Below are positions 8,018 through 16,640 of a stretch of 64,000 bases of DNA, in pieces; position 1 is the first letter of the stretch; each line of letters opens with the position of its first letter. The position numbers and the translations under genes were made by a program. Source of the DNA: Actinomadura macra NBRC 14102 (lineage in GTDB: Bacteria > Actinomycetota > Actinomycetes > Streptosporangiales > Streptosporangiaceae). The notes under the pieces are model-generated. The model ran no database searches, had not been told where the DNA came from, and was given only the letters and a program-made list of their open reading frames with translations. The stretch is taken from contig NZ_BCQT01000001.1 in assembly GCF_001552215.1 (NCBI RefSeq), positions 186,001 to 250,000 of the forward strand. Direction: 5' to 3'.

Positions 8018-8926
8018 ATGCGGGTGCTGCTGCACTACGACATGGACCATTCCGAACCCGGGCTGGACATCGTGAGCTGCTCCGAGCAGGACGACGCGCG
8101 CCTGGGCCGGCTGCTGCCGGACACCGAGGTCATCTGGCACGTGCTGCGCCCGCTGACCGCCGCCGACATGGACCGCGCCCCGAAGCTGCGGCTGATCCAG
8201 AAGCTCGGCACCGGCGTGAACACGATCGACCTGGACGCGGCGCGGGAGCGCGGCGTCCGCGTCGCGAACATGCCGGGGCAGAACGCGCAGGCCGTCGCGG
8301 AGACGAGCCTGCTGCTCATGCTGGCCACCCTGCGCCGCGTCATCGCGTTCGACGCGCGGACGCGGCGCGGCGAGGGCTGGCCCGCCGACCGCGCGCTGGT
8401 CGGCGGCGAGCTGTGCGGGCGGACGGTCGGGCTGCTCGGCGGCGGCGAGATCGCCGGCCTGCTGCGCGGGATGCTGGAGGCGATCGGCGCGCGCGTCGTC
8501 TACACCGCGCGCCGCCCCCGCCGCGACGACCCGTCCTGGATGGAGCTGGACGACCTGCTGCGGGTCAGCGACATCGTGTCCGTGCACATCCCGCTGACCG
8601 AGGAGACCCACCATCTTCTGGACGCCCGGCGGCTGGCGCTGCTGCCGCCCGGCGCGATCGTGGTCAACACCGCCCGCGGCGCGGTGATCGACGAGGCCGC
8701 GCTGGTGGCCGCGCTGGAGTCCGGTCACATCGGCGGCGCCGGACTCGACGTGTTCGAGCGGGAGCCGGTGGAGGCGTCCAACCCGCTGCTCGCCCGCGCC
8801 GACGTGGTCGTTTTGCCGCACGTCGCGTGGCTGACCCGCGAGACCTGGGCCCGCTATTTCGCCGTGGCGGCGGAGAACTGCCGCCGCCTCGCAAGCGACG
8901 AAGAGCTACTGCACGGTGTCGTCTAG
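8018..8926 (+). CDS. D-2-hydroxyacid dehydrogenase (NAD-dependent)
   Basis: Interconverts a 2-oxoacid and a D-2-hydroxyacid with NAD(P)H. The 302 residues keep the catalytic triad of the family: Arg220 in VNTARG, Glu249 in FEREPV and His268 in LPHVAW. The Rossmann loop reads GLLGGGEIAGLL (about 138-149), a normal-looking GxGxxG variant. Start ATG 8018 follows GGGGAG. Its last 21 bases overlap the end of the convergent alcohol dehydrogenase gene. Substrate (glyoxylate, phosphoglycerate-like or other) cannot be set from sequence. Confidence 0.88.
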   Translation: MRVLLHYDMDHSEPGLDIVSCSEQDDARLGRLLPDTEVIWHVLRPLTAADMDRAPKLRLIQKLGTGVNTIDLDAARERGVRVANMPGQNAQAVAETSLLLMLATLRRVIAFDARTRRGEGWPADRALVGGELCGRTVGLLGGGEIAGLLRGMLEAIGARVVYTARRPRRDDPSWMELDDLLRVSDIVSVHIPLTEETHHLLDARRLALLPPGAIVVNTARGAVIDEAALVAALESGHIGGAGLDVFEREPVEASNPLLARADVVVLPHVAWLTRETWARYFAVAAENCRRLASDEELLHGVV

Positions 8927-10042
8927 TGGAGCGCCCGGGAGCAGGACGGGCTTGACGACCTTTCCCGCTCGGGCGTCGGCCTCGGCCTGGTTGATCTGAG
9001 CCAGCGGATAGGTCGTGACCAGCCGGTCGAAGGGGAAGCGGCCCTGCCGCCACAGCTCGATCATCTTCGGGATGAACGTGTGCGGGACGGCGTCGCCCTC
9101 GATGATGCCCTTGACGGTGCGTCCCATGAGCAGGAGCGAGGCGTCCAGCCGGTACTCCCGCGCGCCGACGCCGACCAGGCCGCAGACGCCGGTGGTGCGC
9201 AGGGACGCGACCGCCGCCGAGACGACCTCGGGGACGGCGGTCGAGTCGAGCGCGTACTGGACGCCTTCGCCGCTGGAGATCGCCCGGACGCGTGAGGCGA
9301 GGTCGGCGCCGCCGTCCGGGCCGCTCGCGCCGTCCAGCACGTGGGTGGCGCCGAGTTCGCGGGCCAGGTCGAGGCGCGGGCCGTGCAGGTCGACGGCGAT
9401 GATCGTGGTCGCGCCCGCGACCCGCGCGGCCATCACCGCGGCGAGCCCGACGGCGCCCGCCCCGAACACCGCGATGGACTCGCCCGGACGGACGCCGAGC
9501 GAGATCAGCACGGACGCGGCGCCGGTCTGGACGCCGCAGCCGAGGGGACCGAGCGACTCCAGCGGGATGTCGCGCGGCACCGCGACGACGTTGCGGGCCG
9601 TCCCGAGGGCGTGGGTCGCGAACGACGACTGCCCGAACCACCGGTTGTGGACGGGCGCGCCGCCGCCGTCGGTGACGCGCGGGCGCCCGTCCCGGGGCCG
9701 GGCCGTCATGTTGAGCGCGGCCATCGCCCTGCAGTTGCCGGGCAGCGACGCGCGGCAGTTGGCGCACGATCCGCACGAGTCGAACGACATGACCACATGG
9801 TCGCCCTCGGCGAGACCCGCGACACCGGGACCGGTGGCCTCGACCACGCCCGCGCCCTCGTGCCCGAGGATCACCGGCTTGGAAACCCGGTCACCGGGCG
9901 CGCGCCCGAGCAGGTCGGTGTGGCACATCCCGGCGCCCACGATCCGGACGAGCACCTCGCCGGGCCCCGGGCCGTCCAGATCCAGCGCCTCGATCGCGTA
10001 GGGGGCGTCGGCGGCGCGCAGCACCGCGGCCTCGAACCGCAT
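8906..10042 (-). CDS. Zinc-dependent alcohol dehydrogenase (class III / aryl-alcohol type)
   Basis: A 378-residue MDR-superfamily dehydrogenase, oxidising an alcohol to an aldehyde with NAD. Catalytic zinc ligands are Cys40 (GAGMCHTD) and His61-Glu62 (LGHEGAGVVE). The structural zinc lobe is complete with Cys90, 93, 96 and 104 (SCGSCANC...GNC). The Rossmann motif is FGAGAVGLAAV. It is the last gene of the minus-strand set acyl-CoA dehydrogenase - crotonase remnant - P450 - ADH, 9 nt after the P450 stop. The pairing suggests that an alcohol made by the P450 is oxidised further. Confidence 0.92.
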   Translation of the reverse strand: MRFEAAVLRAADAPYAIEALDLDGPGPGEVLVRIVGAGMCHTDLLGRAPGDRVSKPVILGHEGAGVVEATGPGVAGLAEGDHVVMSFDSCGSCANCRASLPGNCRAMAALNMTARPRDGRPRVTDGGGAPVHNRWFGQSSFATHALGTARNVVAVPRDIPLESLGPLGCGVQTGAASVLISLGVRPGESIAVFGAGAVGLAAVMAARVAGATTIIAVDLHGPRLDLARELGATHVLDGASGPDGGADLASRVRAISSGEGVQYALDSTAVPEVVSAAVASLRTTGVCGLVGVGAREYRLDASLLLMGRTVKGIIEGDAVPHTFIPKMIELWRQGRFPFDRLVTTYPLAQINQAEADARAGKVVKPVLLPGAPLDDTVQ

Positions 10043-10051
10043 GCCGGCCCC

Positions 10052-11299
10052 TCAGGCGACCGAGTAGCGGATGGGCAGCCGTTTGAGACCGCCGACGAAC
10101 GTGGTCGCGGTGCTCTCCGGCACCCCGCTGAGCTCGATCGAACCGAGCCTCGGGAGCAGCTCCTCGAAGAACGCGCGCACCTCGATACGGGCCAGCGCCG
10201 CACCGAGGCAGTAATGGACGCCGAACCCGAACGCTAGGTGCTTGTTCGGGTCGCGGCCGACATCGAAGCGGTACGGGTCGTCGAACACGTCCTCGTCCCG
10301 GTTCGCGGACGGGTAGGACAGCAGCACCGACTCGCCCTCGCGGATCGTGACGCCGCGCAGGTCGTAGTCGCGCGCCGCGGTCCGCATGAACTCCTTCACG
10401 GGCGTCACCCAGCGGATCATCTCGTCCACGGCGAGCGGCATCAGCTCGGGTTTCGCGCGGAGCCGGTCGAGCTGGCCCGGATGCTCGATCAGCGCGTGCA
10501 GGCCACCCGCGATGGTGGCGCTGGTGGTGTCGTGCCCGGCGGTCGCGATGATCACGTAGTACGAGGCGGTGTCGAAGTCGTTCAACGGTTCGCCGTCGAT
10601 CCGCGCGTTGGCGATGGCCGAGGCGAGGTCGTCGGTGGGGGTCCGGCGGCGCGCCTCGGTGAGCCGCTGGAAGTAGGCGAAGAAGTCCATCAGGACCTCC
10701 AGCTTGTCCTCCTTGGTCGCACCGCGCCGGTAGTCGTCGTCGTCACCGCCGAAAAGTTCCTGCGTGAGCTTGAGCATCCGGTCGAAGTCGCTCTCGGGGA
10801 GGCCGAGCAGGGACAGCACCACATAGAGCGGAAAATGCACCGCGACCTGCCGCGCGAAGTCGCATTCGCCACCGAGCTCCACCATCCGGTCGACGTAGCG
10901 CCGCGCCAGCTCCTTGACCCGCGGTTCGAGATCGCGCATCGCCCGGGGCCGGAACCAGTCCGCGCCGATCGCCCGGACGACCCGGTGGTCGGGGTCGTCC
11001 ATATGGACGATCGTCCGCAGCGCGATGCCCTGCTCCTGCCGCTGCCGGTTCATCTCGTCCATCTCGGCGGTGCTGAGGATGGGGCGCGGCGCGCTGAGGA
11101 ACACGCCGTGCTCGCGCTCGACCTCCAGGACGTCGGCATGCCGCGTGACCGCCCAGAACGGGTTGTAGTCCGGAGCCTCGACGCGGTGCACCGGCGCCTC
11201 GCGGCGCAGCAGCGCGAGCGCCTCGTGCAGGCGTCGCTCGTCGGCGTAGGACTTCGGGTCCGCGAGCGCGCGGCCCGCCTCGTCCACGGTCAGGGTCAT
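10052..11299 (-). CDS. Cytochrome P450
   Basis: A soluble bacterial class I P450 of 415 residues that needs separate ferredoxin partners, none of which are seen nearby. The I-helix oxygen-activation motif is AGHDTTS (254-260), the ExxR pair is Glu293/Arg296 and the heme-ligand loop is FGFGVHYCLGAALA with Cys364. ATG 11299 has GAGGAG about nine bases upstream. The overall style recalls the actinobacterial CYP124/125/142 group that hydroxylates sterol or isoprenoid side chains; that is an impression only. It sits between the acyl-CoA dehydrogenase with its broken crotonase and the alcohol dehydrogenase, so a lipid or isoprenoid substrate is likely. Confidence 0.94.
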   Translation of the reverse strand: MTLTVDEAGRALADPKSYADERRLHEALALLRREAPVHRVEAPDYNPFWAVTRHADVLEVEREHGVFLSAPRPILSTAEMDEMNRQRQEQGIALRTIVHMDDPDHRVVRAIGADWFRPRAMRDLEPRVKELARRYVDRMVELGGECDFARQVAVHFPLYVVLSLLGLPESDFDRMLKLTQELFGGDDDDYRRGATKEDKLEVLMDFFAYFQRLTEARRRTPTDDLASAIANARIDGEPLNDFDTASYYVIIATAGHDTTSATIAGGLHALIEHPGQLDRLRAKPELMPLAVDEMIRWVTPVKEFMRTAARDYDLRGVTIREGESVLLSYPSANRDEDVFDDPYRFDVGRDPNKHLAFGFGVHYCLGAALARIEVRAFFEELLPRLGSIELSGVPESTATTFVGGLKRLPIRYSVA

Positions 11300-11383
11300 G
11301 CGATCGGCTCCTCGCTCACGGTGGCCGCCCGCAACGGGACCCTGGAAGCCGACTCGGGTTCGGCCGACTTCTCCAATGCCGTC

Positions 11384-11593
11384 GAAGCCGCCGTGCCGCC
11401 CATGCCCCCGGGTGAACCGCTGCGCGCCCTTCAGAGCATCATCCAGCGACCCGGGCCCGTGACGGAACTCGGCGGCGAGCGCGTCGCGGTCAGAAAACCC
11501 TTCCGCGGTCGGCCCGTCGACCGCGTTCCGTGCCTCGGGACGGGACAGGATCATCGTGGTGACGGAGCCCGCGCGCCCGGTCCGGACGGACAC
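11384..11593 (-). pseudogene. Enoyl-CoA hydratase (crotonase) remnant with large internal deletion
   Basis: About 70 codons remain. The frame starts with GTG 11593, one base after the acyl-CoA dehydrogenase stop. It shows the crotonase N-terminal strand (TTMILSRPEARNAVDGPTA) and jumps directly to the C-terminal helix of the same family (DALAAEFRHGPGSLDDALKG, then RFTRGHGRHGGF). The middle, about 190 residues with both oxyanion-hole loops and the catalytic Glu, is missing, so it cannot be an enzyme. The frame then runs on without a stop into the P450 gene. The intact crotonase at 50076-50840 shows what the opening motif should look like (TITIDRPDKRNAM). Confidence 0.75.
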
Positions 11594-11594
11594 C

Positions 11595-13358
11595 TCACCC
11601 TTCTTCCCCGGGCGTGTCGAGGAACGCGCCGTCCACGAGGTCCTTGAAACGGTCGAGATCCTCCGCCGGCGCGTCGATCGCCCGCAGCGGCCCCTTGTCG
11701 GCCAGCCGGCTCCGGGCGTAGAGCCGCGCGACCAGCGCCTTGCGGTCGCCGCCCGAATCGGCGCGCTCCCACCCGGCCTGCTCCAGCAGCAGCGCCGCCG
11801 CGTACACGTCCGCCATGTATTGGGCCAGCGGGTACAGGCGCGCCTCCGCCGTCGTCCTGTCCAGGCCACGCCACCGGTCGATGGCCTCGCGCAGGTCGCC
11901 GATGCGCTCGTCCACCAGGCCGGCGGTCGCGTCGTCCCCGTCCGGCGCCTGCCGGACGGCCTGCGTCAGCCGGTCGAGGAACGGCTCGTGCGCGTCCTGC
12001 CGCTCGATCGCGCGCCGCACGTCCAGGCACAGGATGTTGTCGCCGCCCTCCCAGATGGGATTCACCTGGGCGTCCCGGAGAATCCGCGCGACCGGCCATT
12101 GCTCGATATAGCCGTTTCCGCCATGGATCTCGATGGCGTCACTGGCCGCCGTGACACCGAGCCGCGCCGTCCTCAGCTTGATGAGCGCGGGCCCCAGCCG
12201 CAACCGCGGACGGCCCAGATATCCGTCGAACACCAACGCCTGCGCGGCCTCCGTCTCGACGATCAGCTCGGCGAGCTTCCGGCGCATCAAAGGGTGCTCG
12301 TCCAATGACGTCCCGAACGCCTCCCTGGCCCGCGCATAACAGAGCGCCTCGACGAGCGACCGCCGCGCACATCCGAGGCCCATCATGGAAATGCCCAGCC
12401 GAGCGCCGTTCGTCAGTTCCATCATCCGAGCGAGGCCCTTGCCGTCCCCACTCTCCCCCGGGGCCAGCAGGAACGCCTCCGCGTCCGTGAACTCGATCTC
12501 CGCCGACGCTACCGACCGGGTACCGAGCTTGTCCTTCAGCCGCCTGATCCGGACGCCGTTGCGCGACCCGTCCCGCCGCTCTTTCAAGACCAGGAACGGC
12601 GCGATTCCCCGGACTCCGTCGGCCGCGCCTTCGGGTTTGGCCAGAACCACGAACGCCGAACCGTTCGCATTGGACGCGAACCATTTGAACCCGTTGAGCC
12701 GCCAGGAATCCCCGTCCGGCGACGCCGTCGATTCCAACGCTCCGAGATCGGACCCGCCGGACCTCTCCGTCAACATCTGCGCGGCCTCACCGGAGAACTC
12801 CCCGGCCGCGAACAGTTCCCGCACCCGCGCCTTCACATCGTCCGGCGCGAATGATTCGGTGAGACTCACGACCATGTCACCGCCGGTCCCCAGCGCGCAC
12901 GCCATCCCGATATCGGCCTGGTCGAGCAGGTAGCTCCAGGCGACCTCCAACGGCGCCGGATCGACTCCCGCCGCCCGCGCCTGCGCGACGAACTGCGGCC
13001 GTGTGAAGGACGTCGTCACCAGCCGCTCCCGCGCGGCCTCGAACGACGGCGGCATGACGACCTCGCTGACGTCCCGCCCCCACCGGTCGTACTTCTCCAA
13101 CCGCGGCGGGTCTCGGTCGGTCTCCTCGGCCCACCGCGCGACCGGCCCGCCCATCAGTGCGCCCATCTCCCGCAGCCTCGGCTCGGCCCATTCGAACCCG
13201 TCCCCGAGGTGGCGCCGTATCAAGAACCGCAGCGTCGGGTCGCCGTCGTACCAGTTGCGGCCCACGGCCCCGCGATAGCGCTCCGTCGCGTACCGCCGGG
13301 CCTTGTCCGCGCCGCCGTAGGGAAGCCGGTCGACCGGTTCGATCAGATAGGAGCCCAT
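11595..13358 (-). CDS. AidB-like acyl-CoA dehydrogenase
   Basis: A 587-residue flavin-dependent acyl-CoA dehydrogenase that removes two hydrogens from the alpha-beta carbons of an acyl-CoA. It is longer than the normal 380-400 because of an N-terminal extension and a C-terminal helical domain, as in AidB. The FAD/substrate signature is MLTERSGGSDLGALE (195-209). The candidate catalytic base is Glu437 in NPIWEGGDN, with ARILRD just before it. It is the first gene of the minus-strand catabolic set and diverges from the PaaX regulator, 111 nt apart. AidB homologues may protect DNA from alkylation, but the P450 and crotonase neighbours favour catabolism. Confidence 0.9.
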   Translation of the reverse strand: MGSYLIEPVDRLPYGGADKARRYATERYRGAVGRNWYDGDPTLRFLIRRHLGDGFEWAEPRLREMGALMGGPVARWAEETDRDPPRLEKYDRWGRDVSEVVMPPSFEAARERLVTTSFTRPQFVAQARAAGVDPAPLEVAWSYLLDQADIGMACALGTGGDMVVSLTESFAPDDVKARVRELFAAGEFSGEAAQMLTERSGGSDLGALESTASPDGDSWRLNGFKWFASNANGSAFVVLAKPEGAADGVRGIAPFLVLKERRDGSRNGVRIRRLKDKLGTRSVASAEIEFTDAEAFLLAPGESGDGKGLARMMELTNGARLGISMMGLGCARRSLVEALCYARAREAFGTSLDEHPLMRRKLAELIVETEAAQALVFDGYLGRPRLRLGPALIKLRTARLGVTAASDAIEIHGGNGYIEQWPVARILRDAQVNPIWEGGDNILCLDVRRAIERQDAHEPFLDRLTQAVRQAPDGDDATAGLVDERIGDLREAIDRWRGLDRTTAEARLYPLAQYMADVYAAALLLEQAGWERADSGGDRKALVARLYARSRLADKGPLRAIDAPAEDLDRFKDLVDGAFLDTPGEEG

Positions 13359-13469
13359 GACCGAACATTACGCTCCCAACTCATACGATGAAAGACTGTA
13401 ATATCACGGCGGCGCTCACTCAGAGGACCCCTCCCCGCGAACGTCCAGCAGATAGAATTCCGACCAGAC

Positions 13470-14207
13470 ATGACCGCCAACACCTTGGAGATCCGGCCGC
13501 TCACCGCACGATCAGTGGTGCTGAGTACGCTGCTGGGCGTCCACCCACCCCGACTCCCCGCCCGTTACCTCGTCCGCGTCGGCGACCTTTTCGGCATCGC
13601 CGAGGGCACGATCCGGGTCGCGCTCTCCCGCATGGTCGCCTCCGGCGACCTCGTCCAGGCCGACGGCACCTACGCCCTCACCGAGCGCCTCCTCGACCGC
13701 CAGGCCCGCCAGGACGAGAGCCGCCTCCCCCACACCCGTCCCTGGGACGGCACCTGGGAGATCGCCGTCATCACCGCCGAGCGCCGCCCCGCCCCCGACC
13801 GCGCCGCGCTCCGCCAGGCCATGTCGGCGCTCCGGCTGGCGGAACTCCGCGAGGGCACCTGGCTACGTCCCGCCAACCTGACCCGCCGGCGCCCCAGCAC
13901 GGTCGTCCGCCAGTGCAGATTCCTCACCGCCCACCCCGAAGACGACCCCGCCACGCTCGCCACCACCCTCTGGGACCTGGACGGCTGGGCGGCGTCCGCC
14001 CGCCTCCTGCGCACCGCCCTGGACGGCGCCACCACGATCGCCCAACGCTTCACCCTCTCCGCGGCCGTCCTCCGCCACCTCCTGGACGACCCGATCCTGC
14101 CCCCCGATCTCCTCCCCGCCGACTGGCCCGGCCCCGACCTCCGCACCCGCTACGAGCGCTTCGAGACAGACTTCGAGCAACTGCTCACCCACCACGTCCT
14201 CTCCTGA
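13470..14207 (+). CDS. PaaX-family transcriptional regulator
   Basis: A 245-residue PaaX-type repressor whose prototype answers to phenylacetyl-CoA. The N-terminal winged helix (about 10-75) includes LVRVGDLFGIAEGTIRVALSRMVASG. The middle domain has RPWDGTWEIAVITAERR, and the C-terminal part has TLWDLDGWA and LLDDPILPPDLLPADWPG, all typical of the family. It is transcribed away from the acyl-CoA dehydrogenase/P450 set, so it probably represses that set when no acyl-CoA ligand is bound. The 111-nt spacer holds ATTACG (13369 region) and CTGTAAT, a weak possible dyad. Confidence 0.88.
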   Translation: MTANTLEIRPLTARSVVLSTLLGVHPPRLPARYLVRVGDLFGIAEGTIRVALSRMVASGDLVQADGTYALTERLLDRQARQDESRLPHTRPWDGTWEIAVITAERRPAPDRAALRQAMSALRLAELREGTWLRPANLTRRRPSTVVRQCRFLTAHPEDDPATLATTLWDLDGWAASARLLRTALDGATTIAQRFTLSAAVLRHLLDDPILPPDLLPADWPGPDLRTRYERFETDFEQLLTHHVLS

Positions 14208-14221
14208 CCGAAGATGCGCCC

Positions 14222-14791
14222 CTACGGCTGGCGCGCCACGCGATAGCGCAGATAGACGACTCCCGAGTCGAAGGTGCGGGTCTCCGTGAGTTCGAGATCC
14301 ACCCGGTGCTCACGCTGGGGAAAGAACGGAATGCCACCGCCGACCAGCACCGGGTAGAACCTGGCCCGGTACTCGTCGATCAGACCCGACGCGGCCGCCT
14401 CGCCGGCGAGGGTGGCGCCGCCGATCGCGATGTCGCCCTCCCCTGGTTCGGCCCGCAACCGCTCGATCTCCTCAGCCAGGCCGCCGGAGGCCAGGCGGGC
14501 ATTGCCCTGCACCTCCGACAGCGTGGTGGAGAACACGACTTTCGGGAGCGGATTCCAGAGCCCGGCCCATTCGAGCTTTGAGTCGTCGAGCGATGGATCC
14601 TGGTCGGCGGTCTCCCAGTACAGCATCGTCTCGTACAGCCGGCGTCCCAACAGGTGGACGCCGACTCCGCGTATCTCGTCGATCCAGGAGCGAAAGACCT
14701 CCTCGTCGGGCGCCGTCCAGTCGAAACCGCCGTCCGGCCCGACGATGTAGCCGTCAAGTGAGACGTTCATCGAATAGGTCACGCTGCGCAT
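14222..14791 (-). CDS. Dihydrofolate reductase-fold (RibD C-terminal) family protein
   Basis: A 189-residue DHFR-like protein of the YwjB/RibD-C type: NADPH-binding fold, unknown substrate. The opening MRSVTYSMNVSLDGYIVGPD and the later LLGRRLYETMLYW and IAIGGATLAGEAAASGLIDE are characteristic. ATG 14791 has GAGGAGGGA just upstream. The frame continues far upstream, but that part is antisense to the TauE/SafE gene and is not plausible. It converges with the PaaX gene, only 14 nt between the stops. Confidence 0.9.
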   Translation of the reverse strand: MRSVTYSMNVSLDGYIVGPDGGFDWTAPDEEVFRSWIDEIRGVGVHLLGRRLYETMLYWETADQDPSLDDSKLEWAGLWNPLPKVVFSTTLSEVQGNARLASGGLAEEIERLRAEPGEGDIAIGGATLAGEAAASGLIDEYRARFYPVLVGGGIPFFPQREHRVDLELTETRTFDSGVVYLRYRVARQP

Positions 14792-14947
14792 CAGAGTCCC
14801 TCCTCGGTAACGGGTTCGACAGTACGACCACCGGGCGCCGCCGGATTCATCGCCGCTAGCGGGTCCCCTGGGGTCCGCACTCGCCCCCACTCCACCTGCC
14901 CGATGCCGGCAAGGCATGCTTTGCCCGATGATGGCGGAGTTGAGGAT

Positions 14948-15724
14948 GTGACGGGCCAAGCGGAACTGTCGGGGTTCGCCGCCGGTCTGCTGATCGCGAT
15001 GGTGACCGCGCCGGTCGGGGTGTCGGGAGCGGTCTTCCTGCTCCCGGTCCAGCTCAGCGTGCTGAACGTGCCCAGCCCGGCGGTCACCCCGACCAACCTG
15101 CTGTTCAACGTCGTCGCCGGTCCCGGCGCCCTGGCCCGCCACTATCGCGCGGGGAATCTCGCCGGGCCGCTGACCCGGCTGCTGATCGCGGGCACCCTGC
15201 CGGGCGTCGTCGCCGGGGCGTTCATCAGGGTGTTCGCCGTCCCCGGCGCCGCCGTCTTCCGCGTCCTGGTCGGTCTGCTCCTGCTGCCGCTGGGCCTGTG
15301 GCTCTGCGCCCGGACACTGCGTCCACCCCGCCGCGCCGGGCAGCCGTCGCGACGGTTCATCACCACGCTCGCGCTGGCCGTCGGAACCGTCGGGGGCGTC
15401 TACGGCATCGGCGGCGGCTCTCTCCTGGGCCCCATCCTGGTCGGCCGGGGCATGCCCGTCGCCCTCGTCGCGCCTGCGGCGCTGGCCTCCACCTTCCTGG
15501 CCTCCCTCGTCGGCGCGGGAGCCTACGCCGCGCTGTCCCTCATGACCACCGGCGACATCGCTCCCCACTGGAGGCTCGGCCTGACCTGCGGCCTCGGCGG
15601 GCTCGTCGGCGGTTACCTGGGCGCACGCCTGCAACCCCGGCTTCCCGAAACCGCCCTGCGGCTGATCTTGGGTCTGCTGGCCACCACGCTGGCCGCCGGC
15701 TACCTGCTCCAAACGATCGGCTGA
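14948..15724 (+). CDS. TauE/SafE-type sulfite/sulfonate exporter family permease
   Basis: About 258 residues with seven to eight membrane helices. It shows the paired family repeats GLLIAMVTAPVGVSGAVFLLP near the start and GTVGGVYGIGGGSLLGPIL in the middle. Members move organic sulfonates, sulfite or sulfoacetate across the membrane. The start is uncertain: GTG 14948 has GCGGAG about eight bases upstream, while ATG 14903 would add 15 hydrophilic residues. No sulfur genes are adjacent, so the substrate is open. It diverges from the DHFR-like gene. Confidence 0.85.
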   Translation: MTGQAELSGFAAGLLIAMVTAPVGVSGAVFLLPVQLSVLNVPSPAVTPTNLLFNVVAGPGALARHYRAGNLAGPLTRLLIAGTLPGVVAGAFIRVFAVPGAAVFRVLVGLLLLPLGLWLCARTLRPPRRAGQPSRRFITTLALAVGTVGGVYGIGGGSLLGPILVGRGMPVALVAPAALASTFLASLVGAGAYAALSLMTTGDIAPHWRLGLTCGLGGLVGGYLGARLQPRLPETALRLILGLLATTLAAGYLLQTIG

Positions 15725-15763
15725 CCTGGCGGCGGCACCGGCCCAGGCGAACGCCTGGATGCG

Positions 15764-16153
15764 TCAGGGGATCTGTTCGACTCGAACGCCGGGTATCGCC
15801 TTGTAGGCGTCCGGTGTGGCGGTGATGAGGGGCCAGCGGCGCCATCGGGCCGACCACGCGGCCTGCGCGGCGTCCACGCCCAGGTCGGGCACGCTCGCGG
15901 CGAGCAGTCCGGTCTGCTGGGCGATCACCTCGTCCAGGTCGTCGACGTGCACGACCTCCATCCGGGGCAGCCGTTCCAGGACGCCGCGGCCGTGATCGGG
16001 GACGAGTTGCCACGCGCGTGCCAGTGCGGCCGCGGGGATGACGATGCTGGCGTGGGCGGCGATCGATGCCCTCAGCCGGGCCCGCACATAGATCGTCTTA
16101 CCGGTGGCCAGGTCCAGCAGAGCGGTCGTGTCGACGACGTGGCCGGTGATCAC
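15764..16153 (-). CDS. PIN-domain toxin (VapC-like ribonuclease)
   Basis: A 129-residue PIN-domain protein, in the pattern of type II toxins that cut RNA with a Mg-binding acidic triad. The first Asp is in VVDTTALLDLA (Asp8); later acidic residues are Glu/Asp in PDLGVDAAQAAW and the final ITATPDAYKA. Its ATG overlaps the antitoxin stop by 4 nt (16150-16153), giving the usual antitoxin-then-toxin order. The normally conserved second Glu is not obvious, so catalytic competence is less certain. A weak hairpin (15743-15758) separates it from the convergent permease. Confidence 0.82.
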   Translation of the reverse strand: MITGHVVDTTALLDLATGKTIYVRARLRASIAAHASIVIPAAALARAWQLVPDHGRGVLERLPRMEVVHVDDLDEVIAQQTGLLAASVPDLGVDAAQAAWSARWRRWPLITATPDAYKAIPGVRVEQIP

Positions 16154-16389
16154 GCAACGTTCCGGTCGGGCTGCGCGGCGCCGTCGATGAGACGGTCGAC
16201 CAGCGCCTGCTCATCCGGGGTCGGAGGCCCGAACAGCTCATCGACGGTGTCGGCGTCCTGCAGGTAGGCCAGCTTGAGCAGGGCGGCGTCCTGCAGAAAA
16301 CCCGAGACCGAGGGGATCTTCTTGTCCGCGGCGAGTCCCTGCAGGGTCGCGGCGAGCTCGTCAGGCAACGTGATGTTCAGTCGAGCCAT
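16150..16389 (-). CDS. Ribbon-helix-helix antitoxin
   Basis: A 79-residue protein. The N-terminal MARLNITLPDELAATLQGLA is a ribbon-helix-helix DNA-binding start, and the acidic C-terminal part (DTVDELFGPPTPDEQALVDRL) would wrap the toxin. ATG 16389 is preferred; an in-frame GTG at 16407 lies inside the operator. It should neutralise the PIN toxin and, with it, repress the pair by binding the inverted repeat just upstream. Confidence 0.85.
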   Translation of the reverse strand: MARLNITLPDELAATLQGLAADKKIPSVSGFLQDAALLKLAYLQDADTVDELFGPPTPDEQALVDRLIDGAAQPDRNVA

Positions 16390-16398
16390 GGCCACCAC

Positions 16399-16430
16399 GA
16401 TACACACTTTGTGCGCCAGAAGTGTGTATC
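16399..16430. promoter_or_regulatory. Toxin-antitoxin operator: perfect 11-bp inverted repeat
   Basis: GATACACACTT (16399-16409) and AAGTGTGTATC (16420-16430) are perfect inverted copies around a 10-bp centre. The repeat begins 10 nt before the antitoxin ATG. A-T rich arms in very GC-rich surroundings mark it as a promoter/operator for autorepression by the RHH antitoxin complex. Confidence 0.82.
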
Positions 16431-16640
16431 ACCGTCAGCGCCGGCGACGTCCAGGGAAGGTGCGGTGACGGGCCCGCCCCAGGCCCGCCCTTCCCTCCTT
16501 GTCCATATACACAGGTTGACGAGGTGTGGGGGGACTATGCCCGAATCGTGATCTCGTTGACCTTGTCCGGCCATGAATTTCGTGGGCAGAGTCTCCCGGT
16601 GGCCCGCAATGGTGCGGGGCCCGTGTCGGGAGGTAGGTAC

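Noticed and set aside
13369..13403. ATTACG...CTGTAAT as the PaaX operator
   Set aside because: Only a partial dyad with wide spacing; not strong enough to list as a site.
14803..15712. Minus-strand extension of the DHFR-like gene to 496 codons
   Set aside because: It runs antisense to a clear TauE/SafE membrane gene and is Gln/Gly/Arg-rich; the strong ribosome site supports ATG 14791.
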